Shown: one piece after another, positions 7,777-16,967 of the stretch | Position numbering within the stretch: position 1 is the first letter of the stretch | How the letters are laid out: each line of letters starts with the position of its first letter | Origin: Streptomyces sp. V1I1 | GTDB taxonomy: Bacteria; Actinomycetota; Actinomycetes; Streptomycetales; Streptomycetaceae | Direction of reading: 5' to 3' | Length of the DNA: 64,000 nucleotides | Assembly (NCBI RefSeq): GCF_030817355.1 | Contig: NZ_JAUSZH010000001.1 | Location: 2,412,501 to 2,476,500, forward strand | The notes under the pieces: generated by a model | Seen by the model: the letters and a program-made list of their open reading frames with translations, nothing else | The model's database searches: none | Told to the model about the DNA's origin: nothing | Translations under genes and position numbers: made by a program

Positions 7777-8967
7777 CTAGCGGAAGACACCCGTGTGGCC
7801 GAGCGAGTAGCGGCCGGGCTGCGGGTAGACCGCGAGTCCGTGCGGGCCGCCGCCCACCGCGATACGGGCCAGCTGCTTGCCGGTGGTGGTGTCGATCGCG
7901 TACACCTCGGAGTCGTAACGCCCGGACAGCCACAGCACCTTGCCGTCCGCCGAGACACCGCCCATGTCGGGGCTGCCGCCGTCCGGCAGCCACCACTTCT
8001 TGGTGAGCCTGTTCTGCTTGAAGTCGAAGATCGAGATGGAGCCCTCGCCCCGGTTGGGGATGTACATCTCCTTGGAGTCACGGCTGATGTAGAGGCCGTG
8101 GCAGCCCTTCCCGGTGGGCAGCAGCCCGGGCGTCAGGAAGCTGTCGCCGTCGAGCACCCAGATGCCGTGCGCCATCATGTCGGCGATGTAGAAGGTCTTG
8201 CCGTCCGGGGAGAGCTTCACGTCCTGCGGCATCGCGCCCTGGAAGGGCAGCTTCAGCCGGCCGATGACCTCCATCTTCTCCGTGTCGACCTTCAGCAGCT
8301 GGCCGGAGAACTCGCAGGAGACGACGAAGTACCTGCCGTCGGCGGAGAAGTCCGCGTGGTTGACGCCGTAGCAGGAGACCGGGGTCGACTTGACCTTCTT
8401 CATGGTGTGCGGGTCACGGAAGACGAGTTCGCGGTCCAGGGAGGCCATCACGATGGCGTACTTGCCGTTGGGCGTGAAGTAGAGGTTGTAGGGGTCGTGC
8501 ACCTCCACCGCCTGGCCCGCGATGCCGGTGGCCGGGTCGATCGGGGTGAGCGTGTGGCCACGGTTGTTGTTGACCCAGAGCGTCTTCATGTCCCAGGACG
8601 GGACGACGTGCTGCGGCTGGACGCCGACCGGGATCGTCCCGATGACCTTGTACGTGGTGGGGTCGATGACCGAGACGGTGTTGGAGCTGGTGTTGGGGAC
8701 GTACACCCGGGACGGGAAGCCCCTGACCACCGGCGAGAGCCTGCCCGGCCGGTCCGCGGAGTAGATGTCGTCCGGGTCGAGCACCGGCGGCATGCCGGGC
8801 AGTCCGGCCGGGGCAACGGCCTTGGGCCTGGCGGGCAGCGCGGCGGACTTGGTGCGGCGCTCCTCGTCGCCGTGTGAGCTGCAGCCCACGAACAGGGCGA
8901 ACAGGGCGAACAGCGCGCCGGCGAGGAGCGCGGTGGTTCTCTTGGTGAGCGGAATGAGCGGGTGCAT
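7777..8967 (-). CDS. YncE-like beta-propeller lipoprotein
   Basis: Secreted lipoprotein of 396 residues. The N-terminus (MHPLIPLTKR, then a hydrophobic run) ends in the lipobox LFVGC. The rest is a repeat protein of the YncE / seven-bladed propeller type: SNTVSVIDPTTYKVIGTIPVG, DVKLSPDGKTFYIADM and GVSADGKVLWLSGRYDSEVYAIDTTTGKQLARIAVGG are blade motifs. Such proteins bind ligands or cell-wall material outside the membrane; the actual role is not known. Its ATG shares one base with the stop of the upstream NodB-like gene (TGATG), so the two are translationally coupled. Confidence 0.87.
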   Translation of the reverse strand: MHPLIPLTKRTTALLAGALFALFALFVGCSSHGDEERRTKSAALPARPKAVAPAGLPGMPPVLDPDDIYSADRPGRLSPVVRGFPSRVYVPNTSSNTVSVIDPTTYKVIGTIPVGVQPQHVVPSWDMKTLWVNNNRGHTLTPIDPATGIAGQAVEVHDPYNLYFTPNGKYAIVMASLDRELVFRDPHTMKKVKSTPVSCYGVNHADFSADGRYFVVSCEFSGQLLKVDTEKMEVIGRLKLPFQGAMPQDVKLSPDGKTFYIADMMAHGIWVLDGDSFLTPGLLPTGKGCHGLYISRDSKEMYIPNRGEGSISIFDFKQNRLTKKWWLPDGGSPDMGGVSADGKVLWLSGRYDSEVYAIDTTTGKQLARIAVGGGPHGLAVYPQPGRYSLGHTGVFR

Positions 8968-9725
8968 CAGGTCAGCAGCTCCGTGGTCGTCACCGCGCGC
9001 AGTCCGCGGCGGTCGAGGTCGTCGAGGAGGCCGGGTAGTGCGGCGACGGTGTCCGCATAGCCGAAGTGCAGGCTCACCACGGATCCGCGCTGGATCTGCC
9101 GGGTGACGTTGCGGGTGACGGCCGTGGCGCCGGGCGAGGTGAAGTCGAGGGAGTCGACGTCGTACGAGAGGACGTGCGGGTAGCCGGCCCGGTGGGCCAG
9201 TCCGGCGACGAGGGGGGTCGCGTACTGCGTACGGGAGGGGCGGAACCAGCTGCCGATGGAACCGGTGAGCCGGCGCAGCCGCTCGGCGCAGTCGGTGATC
9301 TCGGCGTACGCCTCGGTCTCGGACATCGATGAGATGCCCAGATGGCGCTGGGTGTGGTTGCCGAGGTCGTGGCTGCCGTCGAGGATCCGGCGGGCAAGCT
9401 CGGGGTGCTGGTCGAGCCAGTCGCCGACGACGAGCACGGTGATGCGGGCGCCGGCCCGCTCGGCCTCGGCGAGCACGGCCTTGGCGATGTCCGGGCCGCC
9501 CTGGCCGTGGAAGGTGAGGGCCACCCTGTCGCGGTCGCGTGGGCCGTGCGCGATCTCGGCGGGCTGCCCGGGGGAACGGCGCGGGGCAGGTGCGGGACGG
9601 GGACCGCGGGACGGCCGGGCAGACGCGACGGGCGGCGCCGGGGCGGGACCGCCGTCGGTGCAGCCTGTGGCGGCGGCGGCCCCCACCCCTGCGCGCAGTG
9701 CGCTGCGGCGGTCGATCGAGCTCAC
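8967..9725 (-). CDS. NodB-type polysaccharide deacetylase-like lipoprotein
   Basis: Predicted extracellular protein of 252 residues. The GTG at 9725 gives VSSIDRRSALRAGVGAAAATGC, a twin-arginine-like signal ending in a lipobox. The NodB fold is clear (VALTFHGQGGPDIAKAVL, LGNHTQRHLG, SWFRPSRTQYATPLVAGLAHRAGY, VVSLHFGYADTVAALPGLLDDLDRRG). The His pair of motif 2, HTQRH, is kept, but the catalytic TFDDG of motif 1 reads TFHGQG, so both aspartates are missing. It may be a non-classical deacetylase or a binding protein. It is upstream of and coupled to the propeller lipoprotein, so the pair probably acts together at the cell surface. Confidence 0.82.
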   Translation of the reverse strand: MSSIDRRSALRAGVGAAAATGCTDGGPAPAPPVASARPSRGPRPAPAPRRSPGQPAEIAHGPRDRDRVALTFHGQGGPDIAKAVLAEAERAGARITVLVVGDWLDQHPELARRILDGSHDLGNHTQRHLGISSMSETEAYAEITDCAERLRRLTGSIGSWFRPSRTQYATPLVAGLAHRAGYPHVLSYDVDSLDFTSPGATAVTRNVTRQIQRGSVVSLHFGYADTVAALPGLLDDLDRRGLRAVTTTELLT

Positions 9726-9945
9726 GGGAAAGCACAGTAGGGGCGAACCAGGCAAAAAATAACGATTGAGCCAATTCGGGATATTCGCAGGTCGGACCGC
9801 CGGAGCCCGGTCTTCAATCGGCGAGGCAATGAAACACTCGCCAAACCCTATATTTATTCAGCATTTACTAGGCAGGTGGCCCATCTCACCTACGATTCAC
9901 TTCCAAGTTGCTTCGCTTTGCTCACGTATGCCCGAGTAAGGACTT

Positions 9946-9975
9946 TTGGCAGTGCGGTTTCCCGTCTGCCATAGT
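9946..9975 (+). promoter_or_regulatory. Sigma-70-like promoter for the candidate small RNA
   Basis: TTGGCA (9946-9951) and CATAGT (9970-9975) are 18 bases apart. A start near 9982 would put the first hairpin of the RNA at its 5' end. The stretch 9726-9945 before it is unusually AT-rich and holds no gene. Confidence 0.55.
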
Positions 9976-9981
9976 CGATGA

Positions 9982-10085
9982 CACGACCCCCATTGACCCG
10001 GGCCAGGTCGTCGCAAGCTGCCGTGGATACACCCCCCAATCCACGGCGCTCCGCAGAAGCCCCCGCTCAGGGGGCTTCTGTGTGT
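9982..10085 (+). ncRNA. Candidate 6C-type small RNA
   Basis: About 100 bases with three hairpins and no convincing ORF. Hairpin 1: ACGACC (9983-9988) with GGTCGT (10006-10011), a run of five Cs at its 5' side. Hairpin 2: GCCGTGGAT (10020-10028) with ATCCACGGC (10039-10047), whose loop ACACCCCCCA holds six Cs. Hairpin 3: CAGAAGCCCCC (10054-10064) with GGGGGCTTCTG (10070-10080), a strong terminator. Two C-rich-loop hairpins followed by a terminator is the layout of the actinobacterial 6C RNA family. It lies on the plus strand, convergent to the RsbW-like gene. The family assignment is from memory of the motif and has not been searched. Confidence 0.6.
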
Positions 10086-10123
10086 CCGGGTCGCACTGTC
10101 CGGGGCAAGCCGTCCGGGTCGTG

Positions 10124-10627
10124 TCAGCGGTCTGAGACCCGCATCTCGAACCACGTGGTCTTGCCGCGCGGCAGCAGATCCACGCCCCACCGGTCGGAGA
10201 GTTTGTCGACGAGGAAGAGCCCACGGCCGCTGATGTCCATCTCCTGGACCGGCATCAGACAGGGCAGACCCCGCGAGGGATCGCGGACCTCGATCCTGAT
10301 CCAGCCGCGGCGGCGCAGCATCCGCAGCCCGAAGACCCGTGCCCCGGTGTGCCGTACGGCGTTGCCGACGAGCTCCGAGACCAGTAACACCGCGTGCTCG
10401 GCGGTCTGCGGGGAGAGTGCCCACTGGCGCAGCACCACGCACTGGGTCAGCCGGCGCGCGGTGGCGGCGGACTCGGGGCGGGAGGGGAGCTTTATTTCCT
10501 CGTCCGTGGGATCGCCGAACAACTCCAGTGCCCTGAGCGCCTGTTCGTCCTCGACGGCAGGCAACCACCGCGCCGCGGCCGCGTTGCCGCGCTGCCGCGG
10601 CTGTTCCACACCTTCGAGGCCCGCCAT
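10124..10627 (-). CDS. RsbW-like ATP-binding protein (anti-sigma-factor kinase family)
   Basis: GHKL ATPase of 167 residues, similar to the many RsbW/SpoIIAB-like proteins of Streptomyces. The N box is ELVGNAVRHTGARVFGL, the G1 box VRDPSRG, and the G2 region SGRGLFLVDKLSDRWGVD, followed by GKTTWFEMRV. The first 45 residues are an extra segment of low complexity. These proteins either phosphorylate an STAS antagonist or sequester a sigma factor. No sigma factor is next to it; an STAS protein lies 6 kb away (3904-4296). The candidate 6C RNA ends 38 bases from its stop on the other strand. Confidence 0.88.
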   Translation of the reverse strand: MAGLEGVEQPRQRGNAAAARWLPAVEDEQALRALELFGDPTDEEIKLPSRPESAATARRLTQCVVLRQWALSPQTAEHAVLLVSELVGNAVRHTGARVFGLRMLRRRGWIRIEVRDPSRGLPCLMPVQEMDISGRGLFLVDKLSDRWGVDLLPRGKTTWFEMRVSDR

Positions 10628-10889
10628 GCCCCCATCATGGCCGCAACGAGCGAATTCCGGGGCCGTTCCGGCGGAATAGGGCCCCCGGAATCGGCTGCTC
10701 CGGGGGGATCTGACGGCATATGACTATGGCCGTATGCAGGCCCTCACGCCCGTCCTGAGCTGCCCTGACGCCTTGCTTATGAATGATCGCCAAGCGCTGC
10801 GGACCGATAGGACTTAAGGCTGCTTTAAGGCCCAGCTAAGCTGCACACAGGGTTGACGCGGACAGCCGATGTATCCAACTGACTTGAAC

Positions 10890-11657
10890 TCAGAGGAACT
10901 TGGCCTTGCCCGGGCCCTCTTCCACAAAGCTGCGCATCCCGCGCTCGCGGTCCTCTGTCGCGAACAGGCCCGCGAACCAGTTGCGTTCAATGGCGAGGCC
11001 CGTCTCGATGTCCGTCTCAAGACCCGCGTCGATGGACTCCTTGGCGGCGCGCAGTGCCAGCGCAGGTCCCTGGGCGAGCTTCGCGGCCCAGGCGTGGGCC
11101 TGCTCGTACACCTCGGCGGCCGGTACGACACGGTCCACCAGGCCCAGTTGGAGCGCCTCGTCCGCCTTCACCATGCGGCCGGTGAAGATCAGGTCCTTGG
11201 CTTTGGACGGGCCGATCAGCCGCGACAGCCGCTGGGTGCCGCCGGCGCCCGGGATCAGGCCCAGCAGGATCTCCGGCTGACCGAGCTTGGCGTTGTCCGC
11301 GGCGATCCGGAAGTCGGCGCAGAGCGCCAGCTCGCAGCCACCGCCCAGCGCATAGCCGGTGACGGCCGCGACGACGGGCTTGGGGATGCGGGCGACGGCG
11401 GTGAAGGATTCCTGGAGTGCCCGGGACCGCACGACCATCGCCGTGTGGTCCATCGCCTGCATCTCCTTGATGTCGGCGCCGGCCGCGAACACCTTCTCGC
11501 CGCCGTACAGGATCACGGCCCGTACGTCGTCCCGGCGGGCCGCCTCATCGGCGAGCTCGCGCAGCCGGTCCTGGACTGCGATGTCCAGCGCGTTCATCGG
11601 CGGGCGGTCGAGACGGATGGTGCCGACACCTTCGGAGACCTCAAGATTGACTGTCAT
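10890..11657 (-). CDS. Enoyl-CoA hydratase/isomerase family protein
   Basis: Crotonase-fold protein of 255 residues, predicted to hydrate trans-2-enoyl-CoA in fatty-acid or amino-acid breakdown. The oxyanion-hole segments are FAAGADIKEM and YALGGGCELALCADFRIA; the two catalytic glutamates are present, in GGCELA and in QPEILLGLIPGAGGTQRL. The ATG start and length fit the family. Substrate cannot be inferred. It stands alone, with a 262-base spacer to the RsbW-like gene on one side and a terminator of the next gene on the other. Confidence 0.92.
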   Translation of the reverse strand: MTVNLEVSEGVGTIRLDRPPMNALDIAVQDRLRELADEAARRDDVRAVILYGGEKVFAAGADIKEMQAMDHTAMVVRSRALQESFTAVARIPKPVVAAVTGYALGGGCELALCADFRIAADNAKLGQPEILLGLIPGAGGTQRLSRLIGPSKAKDLIFTGRMVKADEALQLGLVDRVVPAAEVYEQAHAWAAKLAQGPALALRAAKESIDAGLETDIETGLAIERNWFAGLFATEDRERGMRSFVEEGPGKAKFL

Positions 11658-11685
11658 GGACCGAGGTTAGCCCGCGTTAACGGCA

Positions 11686-11722
11686 ACGGACCCGGTGCTC
11701 TCCGTCACAGCACCGGGTCCGT
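11686..11722 (-). terminator. Terminator of the first L,D-transpeptidase gene
   Basis: ACGGACCCGGTGCT (11686-11699) pairs perfectly with AGCACCGGGTCCGT (11709-11722). It lies 17 bases past the stop of the minus-strand gene at 11739 and before the enoyl-CoA hydratase start region. Confidence 0.85.
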
Positions 11723-11738
11723 TCTCGTCGTACAGGAA

Positions 11739-12983
11739 CTACTTGGTCCACTCCGCCCAGGACATGTTCCAGCCGTTCAGGCCGTTCTCCGGGGATATCT
11801 GCTTGTCCTTGGAGTTCTTCACGATCACCACGTCGCCGATGATCGAGCTGTCGAAGAACCAGGCCGCCGGAGTGGAGCCGTCACCGGCGCCGCGGGCGTC
11901 GCGCAGGCCCACGCAGCCGTGGCTGACATTCGCCGATCCGAAGGTCCCGGACGAGGCCCAGTAGTTGCCGTGGACGAAGGTGCCCGAGTTGGACAGGCGC
12001 ATCGCGTGCGGCACGTCCTTGATGTCGTACTCGCCGCCGAAGCCGACGGTGGCGCCGTTCATCCGGGTCACCTTGTACTTCTCGCTGATGACCATCTGGC
12101 CGTTGTACGTCGTGGTCGACGGCGCGCCGGCGGTTATCGGGATGTTCTTGATCTGCTTGCCGTCGCGTACGACCTTCATCCGGTGCGACTTGGCGTCCAC
12201 GGTGGAGACCTGGCTGCGGCCGATGGTGAACTTCACCGTCTTGGACTGCTTGCCGTACACACCCGGGCGGCCCTCGACGCCGTCCAGGTTCAGCTTCACG
12301 GTCACCTTGGTGCCCGCGGCCCAGTACTTCTCCGGGCGGAAGTCGAGGCGGTCGTTGCCGAACCAGTGGCCCTCGACCGGCACCGACGGCTCGGCCGTCA
12401 CCTTGATGGCCCGCTCGACGGCGGCGGGGTCGGTGATGCCACGGGTGAAGTTGATCGAGACCGGCATGCCGACGCCGACCGTCGAACCGTCCTCGGGGTT
12501 GTAGTGCCCGATGAAGGTGTTCTTCGGGACGAGCGTGGTGAAGCTGGTGTCCTTCGCCGACTCACGGCCGTCCGCGTCCTTGGCGACGGCGTGCACCTTG
12601 TACTTGGTGGAACCGGCCAGATGCTGCAGCGGCTGCCAACTGGCGCCGTCCGCGGCGAGCTTGCCCTCGACCGGGGCGCCCTTGTCGTCCTGGACCGTGA
12701 CCGTGGTCAGCTTGCCCTTGGCCGCGGTGACCTTCAGCGCGCCACTGGTGGCGACCGAGTCGGCGCCGTCCTTGGGCGCTATGGTCACCACCGCCTGGGA
12801 GGCCGCGTTCCCGACCTTCCCGCCGTCCTTATTGCCCTTGCCGTCGCTGTCCTTGTCGGAGTCACCGCCCCCGCAGGCCGTGACCAGCACCAGCAATGCC
12901 CCCAGCGCCAGAGCCCGCAGCGGGGCGCCCCCACGCCCGCGTCCCGCCCCGGCCGACGCCCCCGATATCGGCTGCCCGTTCAA
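11739..12983 (-). CDS. L,D-transpeptidase lipoprotein with Ig-like domains
   Basis: YkuD-family enzyme that makes 3-3 cross-links in peptidoglycan. The best start is TTG at 12983, with AGGGGAGAG just upstream; it gives 414 residues and a signal ending in the lipobox LVTAC. After a charged linker come two Ig-like domains (about residues 60-250, similar to mycobacterial LdtMt2), then the YkuD domain. The catalytic motif is VSHGCVGLRD with the upstream His in VHGNYW. The next gene on this strand, upstream, is a paralogue with the same layout. Confidence 0.92.
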   Translation of the reverse strand: MNGQPISGASAGAGRGRGGAPLRALALGALLVLVTACGGGDSDKDSDGKGNKDGGKVGNAASQAVVTIAPKDGADSVATSGALKVTAAKGKLTTVTVQDDKGAPVEGKLAADGASWQPLQHLAGSTKYKVHAVAKDADGRESAKDTSFTTLVPKNTFIGHYNPEDGSTVGVGMPVSINFTRGITDPAAVERAIKVTAEPSVPVEGHWFGNDRLDFRPEKYWAAGTKVTVKLNLDGVEGRPGVYGKQSKTVKFTIGRSQVSTVDAKSHRMKVVRDGKQIKNIPITAGAPSTTTYNGQMVISEKYKVTRMNGATVGFGGEYDIKDVPHAMRLSNSGTFVHGNYWASSGTFGSANVSHGCVGLRDARGAGDGSTPAAWFFDSSIIGDVVIVKNSKDKQISPENGLNGWNMSWAEWTK

Positions 12984-13166
12984 AATGGTCTCTCCCCTCG
13001 CACGGCCTGGCCCCGCCAAAGCCCGCACCCCCGCGCGCCTCACGCACGCACGGCGATAGATAATCACACCGCGGGTAGTTGATCCTCCCCGCGAATGTCA
13101 CCGTTCAGTCCCAACTTGTCCGGTGGGCTCATCTGAACGGTGCGGGCCTTGCAGGTCAGGCGAGGG

Positions 13167-14381
13167 TCAGCCCAGCGCGGAACCGGCCTTCCACGTCTTC
13201 CAGTCCAGGTTCCAGCCGCCGAGGCCGTTACTGGGGTCGACCTTCTTGTCACGCGAATTGAAGACCTCGACCACATCGCCGATCAGCGTCCGGTCGAAGA
13301 ACCAGCCGGCCGGGGTGTCCCCGCTGCCGCCCTTCACATCACGCAGTCCGACACAGCCATGGGACACATTCGCCGAGCCGAACGTCTCCGGCGCGGCCCA
13401 GTAGTTGCCGTGCAGGAAGGTGCCGGATTTGGTCAGCCGCAGCGCGTGCGGCACATCCTTGATGTCGTACTCGCCCCTGCCGTTCCGCCTCTTGAAGCCG
13501 ACCGTCGCACCGTTCATCCGGGTCACGTCGAACATCTCCATGACCACCATCTTTCCGTTGTACGTCGTCGACTTCGGTGCTCCGGCCGTGATCGGCAGGG
13601 TCGCCAGAACCCCGCCGTCGCGCCGTACCTCCATGGTGTGCTTCGCCGCGTCGACGAGCGAGACCTGCGAACGGCCGATGGTGAAGGCGACGGTCTTCTG
13701 CTGGATGCCGTACACCCCCGGCGCGCCCTCGACGTCGCGCAGCCGCAGCTCGACGGTGACCTTGGTGCCCGGCTTCCAGTAGTCGCGCGGACGGAAGTCG
13801 AGGCGCTCGCTACCGAACCAGTGGCCTGCGATCTCGACCGGCGGGTCCGAGCTGATGCGGATGGCGCGCTCGACGGCCTCGCGGTCCTCGATCTCCCGGT
13901 TGAAGTCGAAGGAGACGATCATGCCGGTGCCGACGGTCGAGCGGTTCTCGGGCTTGAAGTAGCCGATGAAGCGGCGCTCGGGGACCTGCGTGGTGAAGGT
14001 CGTATGGCGCGCCGAGCGGCGGCCGTGCCCGTCCAGCGCGACCACGTCGACGCTGTACTTGGCGGCCAGGTCGAGGCGGGTGCCCTCGTCCGGCTTCCAG
14101 CTCAGGCCGTCCTCGGAGATCTCGCCGTGGATCTCGGTGGGCTGGGCGTCCTCGACCTGCGTCACCTTGACCCGCTCGAGCCGCCCGCTGGGCAACCGCA
14201 CCTCGAGGGGGCCGTCGGGGCCGACCCCCTTCGCGCCGTCCTCGGGGACAACTCGGATCGTGTCCTCGATCGACCGCGGCTTGCTGCCGATGTCCAGCTT
14301 CTCGCTGGTGCAGCCGGTCAGCCCGGCCATGAGTCCTGCCCATGTCAGGGCGATGGCCACGCCCTGCCCTGCCCGCTTCAT
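13167..14381 (-). CDS. L,D-transpeptidase lipoprotein, second copy
   Basis: Paralogue of the downstream gene: 404 residues, lipobox LTGC after a short signal (MKRAGQGVAIALTWAGLMAG), Ig-like domains, then YkuD with VSHGCVGLRDVKGG and LHGNYW. The two share long stretches such as SANVSHGCVGLRD, so they arose by tandem duplication, but each keeps its own signal peptide. I chose the ATG at 14381; a GTG at 14393 is also possible and no strong ribosome binding site decides between them. It is divergent from glgX, and 14382-14596 must hold both promoters. Confidence 0.9.
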   Translation of the reverse strand: MKRAGQGVAIALTWAGLMAGLTGCTSEKLDIGSKPRSIEDTIRVVPEDGAKGVGPDGPLEVRLPSGRLERVKVTQVEDAQPTEIHGEISEDGLSWKPDEGTRLDLAAKYSVDVVALDGHGRRSARHTTFTTQVPERRFIGYFKPENRSTVGTGMIVSFDFNREIEDREAVERAIRISSDPPVEIAGHWFGSERLDFRPRDYWKPGTKVTVELRLRDVEGAPGVYGIQQKTVAFTIGRSQVSLVDAAKHTMEVRRDGGVLATLPITAGAPKSTTYNGKMVVMEMFDVTRMNGATVGFKRRNGRGEYDIKDVPHALRLTKSGTFLHGNYWAAPETFGSANVSHGCVGLRDVKGGSGDTPAGWFFDRTLIGDVVEVFNSRDKKVDPSNGLGGWNLDWKTWKAGSALG

Positions 14382-14524
14382 TACGTGTCTCACGTACCGC
14401 CCAACGACCACGCCCCTCCAGGGGAAACGTGAGAGCAGGGCCATGTTGGGACAAGAGCAGCGCGGGCAGAACAGGTGGGAGGCCACGCGTGGGCTGCCGC
14501 GGCCGGGACGCCGTGAGCAGCCGT

Positions 14525-14564
14525 ACTCCCCCAGAGCCTTCCGGCGCCTGGGGAGGTATCCCCA
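14525..14564. repeat. Dispersed C-rich hairpin repeat, copy D
   Basis: CTCCCCCAGAGCCTTCCGG with GCCTGGGGAGGTATCCCC, clearly related to copy A at 4325-4363. It lies 33 bases before the glgX start, so it would be part of the glgX leader. Confidence 0.65.
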
Positions 14565-14596
14565 GCGTGGCCCGACGAGCCGCGGGAGGCCGGCAG

Positions 14597-16864
<2,268 letters not shown>

Positions 16865-16967
16865 GCCTGGCACCGGCGGGCTCGGCGCGGCGGCTGCGGC
16901 AGGCGGGGCTGCGGTGCGGCCAAAATCGGATGAGCGCTGTCAGTGGTGAACCGTAGGCTCGCGACTG

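Noticed and set aside
7777..9774. One long 665-residue protein spanning the propeller and NodB genes
   Set aside because: Its first part is an out-of-frame reading of the NodB gene; a lipoprotein signal starts at 8967 and the two genes overlap by one base.
9908..10135. 75-codon ORF over the candidate small RNA
   Set aside because: No ribosome binding site or family match, and the sequence is better explained by three hairpins.
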